A DNA stretch of 64,000 bases from Echria macrotheca (lineage: Eukaryota; Ascomycota; Sordariomycetes; Sordariales; Schizotheciaceae). Within the stretch, counting starts at the first letter, position 1. Each line of letters begins with the position of its first letter. A model generated the notes under the pieces. The model was not told the DNA's origin. It saw only the letters and a program-made list of their open reading frames with translations, and did not search any database. Of this stretch, positions 22,534 through 34,482 are shown piece after piece. Both the position numbers and the translations under genes were made by a program. The stretch is taken from the NCBI GenBank assembly GCA_030411725.1, contig MU839832.1:682001-746000 (forward strand), in the 5' to 3' direction.

Positions 22534-25500
22534 TCAGTCGTCTCCAACCCGAAACACAGTCCAGGGAAATTTCACATGGTGCCTCCCTACAGATCCTTCA
22601 TCGTCTGCTTCCATCATCTTAGCCATCTGCTTCCTCGCCTCCATTAACCTGACGGTCAACGGATGTGGCTTCGCGCTCCTGGTGATGTGCACAAAGCCCG
22701 TGATAGCCTCGTCGACATTTTCCAAGGCTTCTGCAACCTTGCCCTGCGTAAAGCAGCACCGTGCCAACTCGATCAGCGAAGCGAGTCTATCGGGGTGGTA
22801 GTCACCCCGCTGGCTGGCCATCCTCTTTTGAGCATCGGCCACCTTGCGCAGCAGCGCTTCTGCCTCTGCATGTCGTCCCCTCTGGGCAACGACACACGCG
22901 AGTGTTTGCTTTCCAAACAAAGTCCCGATGTGTTCCTCCCCAAAATCCTGGATAGCAACGGGTAGCCCTACCGAGATGAGACGTTCCGCCTCCTCGAACT
23001 CGCCCAGCGCGCTCCAGACGATAGCCATGTTTACCATTGCTAGCAAAGTGAGCGGATGCTCTTTCCCGAGCCTCTTCCTCCTCACTGACAGCACCTCGGC
23101 CATCATCTCCTCCGCCAACGCGAGCCTCTTTTTTTCACCCAAGAGCACGGCTACCCGACACATGTTCTCCTTGGCGAAGAGGGTTCGTTCGTGATGCGTG
23201 CCATGCACCTCGGCCATACCTTCGGCCGCATGGGAATGCAGCCTGAATGCTTCTTCGAAGTCATGTTCTTCCCAGAACTTGTGCACCGTCAGGCCGAGGT
23301 TATCCATAGCATCCAGCACCTCGGGATGGCGCATCCCGAGTTTGCGCGTCTCAGTTAAGTCGTGCAATACTGCGACCTGAAGATCTCGCGCCGCGCTGTA
23401 TTGGCCCTGCTGCCAGCGTGTCTTGCCGAGCTCGGCCATTGCCCGTAGAGTGCTGGGGTGAGACGGCCCCAAGTGGGATTTGCAAGAATTAAGGACCGAT
23501 TCCTGTAGCGAAGCGGCATCAACAGGCCGGCCGAGCCGCCAGTAAACCGTAGAGAGGAAGAGAGACGCGTTGATTGTCTTGGGGTCCTGTGGGCCGAGGG
23601 ACTGGGTTAGAGTTTTGACCACGGGTTCGAGCAGAGATTCGGCGCGGGAGAAGTGGCCGCATTTGAAGTAGACAAAGGCAAACTTGGCGTGCATGCGAAG
23701 AAGCACGGGGTCCGGTGCAAGAGAGGGAGCCAAGCTGGTGATCCAGGAGTAAAAACTGTGTGTGGGTGCCGAGATGGAGGATTTGCGTCGTTTGGTCTCC
23801 ATCCCAGCTGTGGTAGCTGTCAAGTGCTGTTGCACATGCTCGATGTGAGGGAGGAGAGAAATGTGATACTCCTCATCTTTTTCTGAGACACCGAGTGGAG
23901 GAAGGAGGATAGAAGCCGAGATCAGACGACCGGTCATCTCAGCAAATAGAGCTTTGTCGATGAGGCGAACCTGACGGCGATGGCCATCAGCAAGACGCTC
24001 TCGCGGTCTTTCCCGGGCCCAGACATGAACCAGCGGATGCATCGAGTAGGTATTGTTGTGTTCATTGCGGATGACGAGAGAAAGGCGGCTCAGCTCTGCA
24101 AAAGCGTGACGGACTCGGTCTTTGGCGTCATCGACTTCAACGAGGCCGGCCGCCGCATCACGAAGTACCCCTGGGAGAATAGGTGGTCCGCGGCTCTGAG
24201 CAGAAAGGTAGATCAACAATTTCAGAGGGAGATTACGAATGGTACGGGACCAAGGTGTGGTGTCCCGCGCCTCCAGTAAGTTCTCGACTTCGTTCGCCGC
24301 TTCCTTGACCGGGTTATCCAGGGCACGGTCAAAGATGTGTGGTGAGATGTTCTCGAAGTGCAAGAAGGCGAGGACCTTGAGAAGCTCCAAGGCGTCGAGA
24401 GCAGCTTCTGTGCCCTTTCCCTCTAGCCGCTCGAAACAGATTTCCCAAGTGGTGAATACGGCCGCATCGGTGCTCACAGTGTTGTTGTCAATCTTGACGC
24501 TAAGAAGTCGCTGCAGTCTCCGTTGGTAATACGGCAGGTAGTCGCGCAAGCTGCAGAGATTATCTCGTATCGCAGCGCCTGCATGGACGATGGCGAGGGC
24601 GAGATAGCCTAGTGCATCTGCGATCCTAGAGGCCCACGATTCGCACATCGCATCCCAAGGTTTGGGTTGTTTGGACGCCCTCAAGAGAAGGCTAGTTGCT
24701 TCACTGAGAGGCAACCCGAGAAAGTGGTAGAAACCAGGCCCGATGTTGCCATGCACTGTGAGGGCCTGGTTCCTCGTCGTGACCAAGATGTTTCCTCTAT
24801 TTCCTTTAGGAAAATATCTCTCGAGTTGAACACTCTCGTCGTCGGCATTGTCAATGATGAGCAGCCACCTGTGGTCGAGATTTGATAGCCAGTGCAGGGC
24901 TGCACTTTCATTCTTTTCCCGGCCGGCGAGCCCGGCGATGGCGCCTAGGGTCTGCTTGATGCGCTCTTCGGTGCTGGCGTCTATCCAAAAGACACCCCAG
25001 AAGCTGTATACGCCATGGGTCAACAATCACCACCACGTGGAGGAGGGTTCGAACCTACCTATCTCGATTGTCTTGAGCAAACTTACTGCAAAACTGTGTC
25101 TTCCCCGAGCCCCCAAGACCGTGTATCACGAATCGACGCTGGAACTCTTTCCGCGTCTTGGTTGACGGCGGGATGAATAGGAGTCTGAGTTCCTCGAGAA
25201 ACTCTTCTCTTCCGGTGAAAATAGTGCTCACCGACTGTGGGATATCGAAGTAATCGTTGTTCGACGCCGTCTTGGTTGCTTCGGCAGCGGTCGCGACCAC
25301 GTCACGCAGGTCTTCGAGGGCTCTCAGCGCTGCTGCATCATAGTGGGCGTCGTGGTTGCCGGACTGGCGAATACTGGAGATCTGAGTCTGCAGGCTTTGG
25401 TCGAGCTTCTCGATGTCGCTAGAGAGGTCGCGGAGTGATTTGTAGCTTTGGTCACGGGATTTACCTATGCCGCGGCTGGAGACACAGGCACCATTAGTTC

Positions 25501-26046
25501 AAGGGTCAGAGGAGAGGAACAGGCAAAGTAAACGCACTAGACCATAGCAAGCAAAACAACCTGGAGCGCATGCTGGTATGTCGCTAACTGCGCCCGGCAA
25601 TTCCGCAGGTCGCTCTCCTGCATCCTCTTGCGAAACGCTTTGTTGACAGCATCCAGCTTGCTCCCCAGAGAGGACGAGGACGAGCTGATGGGGTGTCGCT
25701 GGATCTTGAGGATGATGTCGTTGAGTCTAGAGACAGTGATGCTGCATCCCTCAAGTGTGTTGTGCAGTTTCCCCCACAACTTTTCCGTCACTGTGCTGGT
25801 TTGTGACGCTTCCGACCCGGGCGAGACAGGTGAGGAGGTTCCGGACGCTGCCGCGTCGGCGTCTGGCCTGAACGTTTGCTGCACCGTATCGCATAGCTCT
25901 GCAATCCCGTTGACCTCTTGGATGAGGTCCTGAATGTCGGAATCGACCGAGCCAGGAGCTGTCACCAACCAGCGAAGGCCGTCGGTGATGACGAGGCATG
26001 TCTTGCCGAGGGTGACGGCGGCGAGGGTGATAGAGAGTGGATCCAT
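22534..26046 (-). CDS. NLR-like STAND protein: N-terminal fungal domain, NB-ARC, TPR
   Basis: Three exons (25538-26046, 25059-25475, 22534-25003) total 3396 nt and 1131 aa. The opening MDPLSITLAAVTLGKTC is typical of the fungal N-terminal domain of STAND proteins (Helo-like/PF17111 class). NB-ARC motifs follow: P-loop GLGGSGKTQ (about residue 293), Walker B WLLIIDNADD, sensor GNILVTTRN, a GLPL-like LGYLALAIVHAGA, and MHPLVHVWAR at the NB-ARC end. The last ~450 residues are kinesin-light-chain-type TPRs of about 42 residues (for example ALLRKVADAQ and ALENVDEAI). Such proteins act as intracellular receptors in non-self recognition and programmed cell death; the ligand and effector here are unknown. 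The gene is intact. Intron 1 has donor GTGCGT, intron 2 splits just after the P-loop exon. Divergent from a P450. Confidence 0.92.
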
Positions 26047-26567
26047 CGTCGGAGCGCGTGCCGGACCGGGCCGGGTGACTACACCGGGCGGGTCTCAAAA
26101 CGGAGGCGCACGGCACCCTGAGTGCAGGCGACAGTGTAGGAAACTCTGACCATACTCCAAGGGTTCCTCGGCTTTGTTACATTGGCATGCGGCAAAGAAC
26201 AGACAGGTTGAGGGTTTTAGCGCGCACTTGAAGGAGCAAACGCGCAAGCAACTCCGGAGGAAGGAGCGGGGGGCGGGGTCGAGAAGGTCTGAGGAATCAT
26301 GGCCGGGCGGCTAACGCAGCACAAGGTCCCTGCTTTTGAAACTCCAGCCTCGCGAGGGTTGATAAGATCACACTCATGTCCAATCACAACAGATGGCTTG
26401 CAGAATATACATGCGGGGTGAATACGCCTATCCGGAGGTGGTGTCCCCAACGATGGATTGAGGTCGGCTTCGTCTCTGCAACAACAATGCAAAGGCTCTA
26501 CCTCCCGGTTTCCCACTTGTTCCCAAGTTAAGCTGCCCTAACCAGGCACTTCGATCCAGGTCTCACC
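26047..26567. other. Divergent promoter NLR / P450
   Basis: A shared 521-nt intergenic region between two divergently transcribed genes. No TATA box or repeated operator is evident by eye. Co-regulation is possible but not shown by sequence. Confidence 0.45.
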
Positions 26568-28400
26568 ATGGATGGGCTACGGATCTGGACGACGAACAAC
26601 AGGCTGCAACAGTTTTGCGGCGGCTTCCTCGCTCTCACTCTCCTCGTACTGGTATGGCTGCAGAGCCGACGTCAGGTGGGTAGTACAATGTCCACTGGAG
26701 GCAGCACTGATCTGGAAAACAAAACCAGGCCCGCGCGGAAAGCGAGCGTCTCTTTGCCCTCAGCCACGGTTGCCTCCCCCCAGCGCGGTGGGGAGCCAAG
26801 TACCCCCTGGGACTGGACTACCTCTTCAAGGCCTTCAAGTACTCGCGCCAACAGCAGGTGCTACAGTTCTTCCTCGATGTAGTCGCCGAGTCTGGCACAA
26901 CCTTTGAGCAGAATCTCCTCGGCTCGCGCGCCATCGACACCATCGACCCCGCCAACATCGAGGCCATCCTGTCAACCAACTTTCAGGACTACGGCCTCGG
27001 CCTCCGTGCCCCGACCTTCTCGCCGCTGTTAGGACAGGGAATTTTTACTCAAGATGGGGACGCGTGGAAGCATTCACGCCAGCTTCTACGGCCACAGTTC
27101 TCCTCTAACCGGTCTCGGAATTTTGATCAGATCAAGAAATGCGTCGATGATCTGATTTCCGCAGTGCCTGCGAATGGCGTCGTTGACTTGCAGCCGTTAT
27201 GCTTTCGACTGACGTTCGACACCACAATGTTCCTGCTCTTTGGCGATTCCGTATCAACTAACGACTGGGGTCAAGTTGCTGGGCAGGAATCGGAATTTTC
27301 GAAGGCTTTCAATGTAGCTCAGGAGTACCTGGCTGATCGCGGACGGCTGGGGCCGTTCTATTGGATCCTGAACGACAGGAGTTTCAAAGAGGCTTGCAAA
27401 GCGTGCCATCGATTTGTTGACGCGGCAGTGAAGAAGGCTTTGGAGGCGCGCCCGGGTAAAACCAAAAGTCACACCGGGAATCCGGAGGGCGAAGATGTCA
27501 AGAGCAGTTACGTCTTTGTCGAGGCTCTGGTGCAGCAGACAGAGAGTCCAAAGGTCATCAGGGACCAGTGCCTCAACGTGCTGCTAGCAGGACGTGACAC
27601 CACAGGATGCTGCCTCCAGTGGACATTGTATGTATCCAAATCTCCTCTCCTGAACGATCACACCTAGACCTAGCCGCTAACTTTGACAATCTTTCAGCCG
27701 TCTTCTCGCCCGTCATCAGAATGTGTTGCAAAAGCTACGCGACGAGATCAGCAAGATAGTAGGCTTGGGGGTTGGTGCCCCGAAACCAACAAGAAATGAC
27801 CTCAAGAAGATGGCGTACTTGGATCTCGTTATCAAAGAAGGTAAGAATTTCACAGCTACCTACCCCCAGAATCCTCTCAGTCTCGGCTGACTCGCGTACA
27901 GTACTACGCCTCTACCCATCTGTGCCGGTAAACTCCAGAGAATGTCGCTCACTTACAACTCTCCCGGTAGGAGGCGGCCCAGACGGGAAGTCCCCGGTCA
28001 TGGTACGGCCTGGGGAGGGCGTAGGGTACTGCGTCTACGCCATGCATCGACGCAAGGATATCTACGGCGAGGATGCCGAGCAGTTCCGTCCGGAGCGTTG
28101 GGATGGAGGCGCGCTGAAAAATGTAGGATGGGGCTATCTTCCGTTCAACGGTGGGCCCAGATTGTGTTTGGGGCGTAAGTTTTCGTGTTTCCTGCTGCTA
28201 TGAGGGTGTACTGACGATATGGCTGCTAAGAGGATTTTGCATTGCTCGAGGTTGCGTATACAGTTGCGCGAGTCGTGCAGGTGTTTCCCCAGATTAGCGT
28301 CCCTCCCAGCGAGGTGCCGGTTGCGGTCGGAAAAGAGAAGCAGACGTTGACGTTGGTGGTTTCAAGTGCCGAAGGGTGTTGGGTATCTCTGAAGTCTTGA
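26568..28400 (+). CDS. Cytochrome P450, CYP52 (alkane/fatty-acid hydroxylase) type
   Basis: Five exons (26568-26675, 26729-27627, 27698-27840, 27902-28174, 28231-28400) give 1593 nt and 530 aa. A hydrophobic anchor (FLALTLLVLVWLQ) sits at residues 18-33, then the CYP52-like KYPLGLDYLFKAFKYS and FTQDGDAWKHSRQLLRPQF. The I helix has LLAGRDTTG (about 320), the K helix EVLR (382-386) and the heme loop FNGGPRLCLG with the cysteine ligand near 472. The P450 therefore looks catalytically complete. Family members oxidise the terminal carbon of alkanes and fatty acids in the ER with CPR. An apparent frame change near 26850 is explained by the first intron (53 nt), not by mutation. Neighbour: divergent NLR gene. 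Confidence 0.93.
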
Positions 28401-29481
28401 GTATTCAGCAGCCCATGAGCAAGCAAGCGTCTCACAAAATGGATTGGACGCCCTGAGATTAGGTACAGATTTCTTAAATAGTACGCGCGCACATCCTCGT
28501 GCCATTTCGTGTTTCATAAGTCTAGTATATGGCTTCGAGGATCGTTTAAACTGACAACTTTAGTCAGCATGAGTGTAGTCAGTGCGGTTGCTGCCCAGTG
28601 CGGATCTGTATAGACACAACAATGGGTAGGCGAGAGAATCATGATTTTCAATTTTCAATAGTGTAAACAAATGACACGTCTTGTGAAGTCTCGATCAGTT
28701 AATTTCTTCTTCCACTACGTCTCGTCAAGGTAAAAAATCAAACAACGTTCTTCCTGGCCGCTTTCTTCTCACAAGGCTACCTACCATCCAGGTCAACCAA
28801 GATATTGTGCAAGATGAGAAGTACAACTCTTATTCTAGACATTCCAACAGGGAAGTTTCCTTCATCTGAACTTTTGCTCTGAGACTGTGAGGGCTTGAGT
28901 TTGAATTCCTTTTCATCCCAACGTGGTGGGAAATCATCCCATCTTTCTTCTCCCCCCGGTGTCAGCTCTTACTTTCTCCAGCTGGTTCTCTTTTCTGGTC
29001 TCTTTTCTTCTCCGACCACATAGTTTCTTCTTCCCTCGATCCTTTTCTTCGCACCAGTTTTCTCGCATCCTTTTCGCGCAGGTGTATATACGGTCTGAGA
29101 CAACATACATTTTCTGTAAGTGCTTTTTGATTTTGATCTTTACGCATTATCCTGTTCTTGCCATGCCTCTCGTTTTCATCTTTTGCGTATCACCGGTTTC
29201 TCGTCGTGCCTTGTATTTTCAATTCTCACCACCTTCCCAGTCAGGTATCTTAATTAGTCTCATTTTGCACACGTCCAAGTCTGGTTTTCCAGTTTATACG
29301 CCTAAGGTATTATCACGACTTCTACACCTGCCGTTATCGTCGCATGGCGTGGTGGTAGTATACAAATTCCATCTCGCCCGCAAAAGACCTTACAATTGAA
29401 ACAAGGGCGTTCAGAAAAGAAGCTGACACCCAGTAGCAGTCCAGTCACACAGCCACCAAGAAGCTCAAGTGAAAAGTCAAG
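28401..29481. other. Intergenic, pyrimidine-rich leader in right half
   Basis: About 1.1 kb. The first half is featureless A/T-rich spacer; from 28920 the plus strand is strongly T/C-rich (TTTTCTTCTCC types) and resembles a long fungal 5' leader for the gene starting at 29482, possibly with a leader intron beginning at GTAAGT near 29115. No coding region supported. Confidence 0.4.
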
Positions 29482-30716
29482 ATGGAAAACGCCAGCAACC
29501 ACGGCGACCAGAACCAGCCTTCCTGGCTTGAAAACGACGGCAAGCGCAGGCCGTACAAGTTCCGCCGCCATTGGAGCCGTTTCGAGCTCCAGACCGTCCT
29601 TGCGCTACTGTGTAAGGGCGTCCACGAGCCTCAAGGCGGCGGTGTCTGGGCATTCGTGACCCAGCTCAACTACGCTCTGAACGGCGCCCACAACTTCGAG
29701 GACGATATCAGCCGGGAGGATGTCCAAGAATTGTTAGACTGGGTCAAGCGCGAGAAGCAACCCGTCCTGTAAGTTGTATTTTTCTGGCTTTGTTGTCCTT
29801 TTGCCCACTTTTCTCTGAGCTTATTTCCTCTCGAGTCCTGGTTTAATCTCATTTCAACCCGTCCCTTATCACTCTCTGTTTGATACAGCTATATCTTCTT
29901 ATTCCATCTTTGGTCTCTTTCTCTTGTCCACTTTTCACTCTTTGGTTTTAAGTTTTGTTATCTCAAAGTTCGTTATTTTGCCCCTATCCACTCGTTGGCC
30001 GGCTAAGGTAGGTGATTATCTCTCCCATTATGTCAATCAGGGCGTTGTCATGCCTGAGCCTGAACGTCGCCCCATCCTTGAAGTCAAGGAGGCTCTGATG
30101 GAAGAGGCCAATCACACTGAGGACTCCTGTATCAATTTCATTGTTTGAGTTGGGCGCTGAGCGCTAGACTCGGGTCCCCTTTCCTGCCGCTTACCTAGGT
30201 TCCTTTTAAACAACGTATGTACTCATCTATTATGTTTCGAACTTATCCTCATTATATCCTAGATTACACACCCAACAGGTATCCTCAACGTCGCCCTCTC
30301 ATCAGGTTCCAGCAACAAAACCCACCCAGAACACCACCACTCTCCCAAATCGCCCAAGATCCCCAAACCACACAGTCCCGTTTAACCAACCACCCCCCAA
30401 AAATAAAAAAAACAGAATACTAACAACACACAAAAAAAATAGAAAAGCCATAACAAGAGCCCGCACGAACAAACTAACGAGGGCGATAACCTACCTCTTC
30501 GCAAGGCACATCAAGCCGGCCCCCGTCGTCCCCCCCTCGGCCAGCGGCAATCCCGCGGCCGAAACAGTCATGGCCCACGTCCAGGAGGCCAGCGATCGTG
30601 CCGATGCCGGTGACGGACCGGTCGTGGTCGAGGATGCGGTGGGGATGATGGCGAGCGGTAAGGGCTATGAGTGGGGCGGGCGGATTCTGGGTGGGTGGGA
30701 TGTTTTGCGGGAGTGA
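29482..30716 (+). CDS. Small gene of unknown function, 3' structure unresolved
   Basis: Exon 1 (29482-29768) looks truly coding: 95 codons with a basic, Arg/Lys-rich N-terminal third and a helical region (SRFELQTVLALLCKGVHE, then EDVQELLDWVKREKQPVL), ending at a GTAAGT donor in phase 2. Two downstream segments also look coding. One (about 30007-30148) ends in a stop at 30146-30148 and encodes EPERRPILEVKEALMEEA. The other (30482-30716, phase-compatible with exon 1) encodes RAITYLFARHIKPAP and ends GGWDVLRE. A direct splice to the latter needs an intron of about 713 nt, very long for this genome. There may be extra exons, alternative forms, or partial decay. I recognise no domain. Codon use is coding-like in these three pieces and not between them. 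Confidence 0.4.
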
Positions 30717-30771
30717 GCGGGCGGCAGCGGTTCATGCGGTTGTGGCTGCGGGATACGTGGTTATGGTGGTG

Positions 30772-30802
30772 GTGCGTGTGTGTGTGTGTGTGTGTTTGTG
30801 TG
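30772..30802. repeat. GT dinucleotide microsatellite
   Basis: An almost uninterrupted GT run with one T-T interruption, just downstream of the unresolved small gene. Confidence 0.85.
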
Positions 30803-31642
30803 GTTTGGGTTGGGGGATCGGCGACGAGCGGGCTAGGAAGCCTCGTTGACGATCTTTTCGCCCTTTTTTTGTGGTGGGATTGGTTTGGGGATTGGTGATC
30901 GACGGGTTGGGTTGGGGTCACGAGGGGTTGGTTCATGGGGACGGTTAAGATGTTTGAAGCTTTTTGGGGGAGAATGATAGGGATGCCACGATGTTTAAGT
31001 GGTTGTTGGAGTTTTGTTTCCGGGCTGCATGAACCGAGGCTGAGGTGTTTAGATTTCTTGTTTTGGCTGTGTAATTCTAAACCCTCTCGTCAAGCCGTTT
31101 ACGCTGTTGACTTTGCCTACCAAGTAAACGAGACTAAAGGGATACATGCATGAACCTAGTGGGGTACGGTACGCAAGGTACGGATTAAGTAGTCCGTACA
31201 CGGTAAACAACTTCCCGCCAGTATCTCCCCTCCCCCTCCCCCTTCCCCAACAATGATCTTCCCGGCTCCCCTCCCCCCCGCCCCCCATAAGGCTTGACAG
31301 GCTAGGGGAAGATTCCAACCCTTCATCACAACCAGGGCGCATGGAGCAGGCCGTTAATTGCCATATTCATCACCAGGAAATCAACCACTTGGTCGTCGCG
31401 TTTGTCGAGTCCGCCACACATTGCGGCCCTCTCGTGTGAGGTACGGAAGGCCCTGATGCTTAGCGTGTTGGAGGTTGCCATCGCGGGTAGCAGACGGGCT
31501 TGAGAAGTTGCGTTCGGCGTGGACGCCAATAGCGTCAGAACGGATGCGACCATTCCCGAGTTTCCCACAACTCTATCCCTGGCTTTCCTGCGACCATTTC
31601 TGAGCTAACATCACTTGGTGGCAAAGGAGGGTCCGGGAGAAA

Positions 31643-31660
31643 GGGGGGGGGGGGGGGGGG
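31643..31660. repeat. 18-nt poly-G run
   Basis: Eighteen consecutive G on the plus strand, flanked by purines on the left. Likely variable in length and error-prone in sequencing. Confidence 0.9.
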
Positions 31661-31980
31661 AAATGGCGCGCTCCTCGTCTTCGTCATCGTACTCGTCTTC
31701 AACTTCGTCGTCCTCGCCGTCCTCGACGTTATCATCCTCAGAATCAACAATGATCTCCTGCAACTTGAATTTGGACGATCACCACGCATACATGTCCCGT
31801 GCCAATCCAATGGTAATCCTACTTGACATGTTTGTGTTCTGACCTGATTTATTTCATATTATTGAATATGTGTTACCAACACGCTCGAGAGGAGTCAGGG
31901 ATTGGTTGACGGGAGGTTATGTCTTTCCGAGAGGGGTTGGATACTTAATGTTGTTGTTGTCTCCTATTAGAAACCTAGTT

Positions 31981-31991
31981 GGGGGGGGGGG
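31981..31991. repeat. 11-nt poly-G run
   Basis: Eleven G in a row followed by GAAGGGGC-type purine sequence, the second of three similar runs within 900 nt. Confidence 0.9.
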
Positions 31992-32499
31992 AAGGGGCGT
32001 AGGAGCTCGGTCGTCTCCACCTCCAGCCAGCAGCAGCCAACGGTGCCGACAGGAGTATGAGAAGAAGGCGGCAGAAATCCTCCATGCATCAGAGGCTCTT
32101 CAACATCTCCCACGGAAGTTCCTAGATGCCTGCGTGGAGAGGGGGCAGAGGAAGTTGGAGAAGGGGCTAGGTCATGGGCATCGAGACTTATACTCACCCC
32201 CCTCGTTGGTAGCAGAGGGAATGGTAGCTCGCGAGGAGCGTTATGCTCCATGTGAAAGCGAAGCTTGGCGTACTCAAAGGTTGAGAGGGATTGGATAAGT
32301 AAGGTACAGTGGAAACCCACCGTCAGACTATCCATTTTCTCGAAAACGTTTGATGGCCAAATTTGAGACCATGTGTAGCCAAGAGGACGTGGGAGACAAC
32401 CCCCGATCATCTCGATCAGAATGGAGAACCCCGAGTGGGAAGGGAGGAGTCCGGTGCGGTGACCAAGGAGAATGAAGTCCAGCACCTCCCCCCCGGGGA

Positions 32500-32524
32500 G
32501 AGAGAGAGAGGGGGGGGGGGGGGG
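32500..32524. repeat. (AG)n followed by 15-nt poly-G
   Basis: An AG dinucleotide run passes directly into 15 consecutive G. Third long G run of this tract. Confidence 0.9.
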
Positions 32525-33389
32525 CGGAGGCGGAGATGTCCCTCGACAATCCCAACTCCTCCCCATCATCCAAAAAAACACCCCTAAACATTCAAAACAC
32601 GCATCACAGATACCATACAACACATAGCCCGTCCTAAACTACGTCTACACACTTCTACGACATGCATCTAAAGCTAGTAAATGCACCTCTACAAACATGC
32701 ATAAGACATACCTCTCTAGACCATAACGAGTCAATAGTGAATATTGCATATGCCAGAAGACTAATTATCACTCTAACCAGACGTCAACCACTGCAATTTC
32801 TAGGCTGAAGGAGGGCTGAGAAACAAGACCGATGGGCTGCCTTACGTACCTTCCCAGCTGCATGCAAGTGACCACGCGACATCCACATGCATGCAACAAA
32901 TGCATCAATCCCTAACCCATCACACTGATCGGCTACGGGCACCGCAACCGCGCCCTTTCCTCCCCCCCTCAAAAAAAAGGGATGATAGGCTCTAAATGCC
33001 GAACTTAAGTAACCACTCATAACAGACCTTGTCGACAAGGCCACGAGCGCCCATCCGATGATCCGAAATCCGACGACCAAGCAAAAGTTGCCCGAGCCTC
33101 CGCAGCCGCATCCGCTGCGCAGCGGGATGGATGTCTTACACGCTCGCCTCACCCTTCCTTCAAAACCTGGAACGACAACGGGATCATGAATAATCATGAA
33201 TAATGTGAAGCAACAGGTCAGAAAAAAAAATACAGGGCGAACTTGTGTCATCCTGTCATCCTCTCACGATGCAACGGGGCCCAATCGTGTTACCCTTACC
33301 TTACTGAACGGACGAGTGCAACTGCGGCGAAGTGTTTTTTGTGTTGCCCCTGAATTGAGTGGACGTGGACGGGAGACAGCGGTCTCGTG

Positions 33390-33399
33390 CCCCCCCCCC
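33390..33399. repeat. 10-nt poly-C run
   Basis: Ten consecutive C, the only long C run on the plus strand in this tract. Confidence 0.85.
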
Positions 33400-34482
33400 G
33401 TCCCGCCTCCTTTTCGTTCTGTTCCCGGGCAGCAGTACGGTGCGGTGCAGTGCGGTGCGGTGTTCACTCACCTTGGACAGGACTTCTGTCTTTGCGTTCA
33501 CCTACCTACCTTGCCTTACCTAGCTGTAGACAACAACAAACAACAACCCCAGCCAGATTATCTCACCATATCTCACGATACCGCGGCCAGTTAAAATGGA
33601 TTAAAAACTTTGTCATGTTATTGTCGGTCTATAAATATAACTATGCAAACCAAACTAAACTAACTAATTTTTTTGTTGTTTTTTTTTATTAAAAAAACGT
33701 GCTTTTCCAACCCGTTGAGGACTGGAGTCCAAAGTCTGCCATACTTGTGTTGTTTGACCATGGCATTAGATCCTTGCCTTTCTTCAGCCTCCCCTTCCCC
33801 TCTCCCCTCTCCCGTTTACCAATAGAGAAAACAACGAGAGAGGGAAAGAGAGAAGGGACATCAGAAAGAAGAAAAGAAGAATCCTCGAGGGGAAAAAAAA
33901 ACGTTGTACATGTCAAAACAAACAAAATGACCAAACGAAAAGGGAAAGCCAAAAAAAACTCTTTTATCTTGCCATCGCCGTTTCGGCATATGCAATGCAA
34001 ATCCATTTTTTTGTGTTTTATTTCTTTTCTTTTCACCCAAAGGAAAATGGAACACAAAACAGGAAAAGACTTACCAGACAGAGAGATACTTTGCAGAACA
34101 ACAACAGCAAAAAAAAAGAGGACAAAAGAGATGTTGCATCCCAATCAACTAGTTCATCAAAAGGGAAGAAACAAAACTTTTCGTCCAAGCAGATATCCAG
34201 AAGAGGACTTCCCAAGTGCGGTTTTTTTGCCGCAACAAAAAGAAAACCGATCGGACATCGTAGGCCCGCGAGAAACAAGCGAGAGAGAAGACAAATCTCT
34301 CGTCAAATAGTCAAAAGCCAATAGGTCGGGAGTTTTTCAAGATGCGAGGCACCCTGAAAAACTTTGACGAGAAGCGGGGGGAGGCAAGACTGGAACACCA
34401 CGAAAGTTAGTACAGCGCCACCTACAAGAAAAGGGCGAGAATAATACAAGGCAAGGGAACGGGTGAAACGTACCGTCGGAGG

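Larger units (their letters stand above)
30717..34482. other. Gene-poor tract with many simple repeats
   Basis: About 3.8 kb without a supportable gene. It holds a GT microsatellite, three long G runs, a C run, and an A/T-rich, purine- or pyrimidine-skewed section at 33600-34350. The minus strand at 31670-31755 encodes an acidic run (DNVEDGEDDEVEDEYDDEDEE) that then hits the G/C homopolymer; it may be the tail of a decayed gene. No transposase, reverse transcriptase or terminal repeats were recognised. Confidence 0.5.

Noticed and set aside
25040..25055. GGGTTCGAAC resembling a tRNA B box
   Set aside because: It lies inside the second intron of the NLR gene and no A box or cloverleaf can be folded around it.
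26568..26907. Apparent frameshift near the P450 N-terminus
   Set aside because: A 53-nt intron (26676-26728) with good splice sites restores one continuous P450 frame.
29924..30148. 74-codon ORF as an independent gene
   Set aside because: The first ~28 codons are T-rich intron-like sequence; only the second half looks coding, so it is treated as a candidate exon of the 29482 gene.
31643..32524. G-rich runs as an internal telomere or rDNA remnant
   Set aside because: No TTAGGG repeats or rRNA-like sequence; they are plain homopolymers and an AG run.
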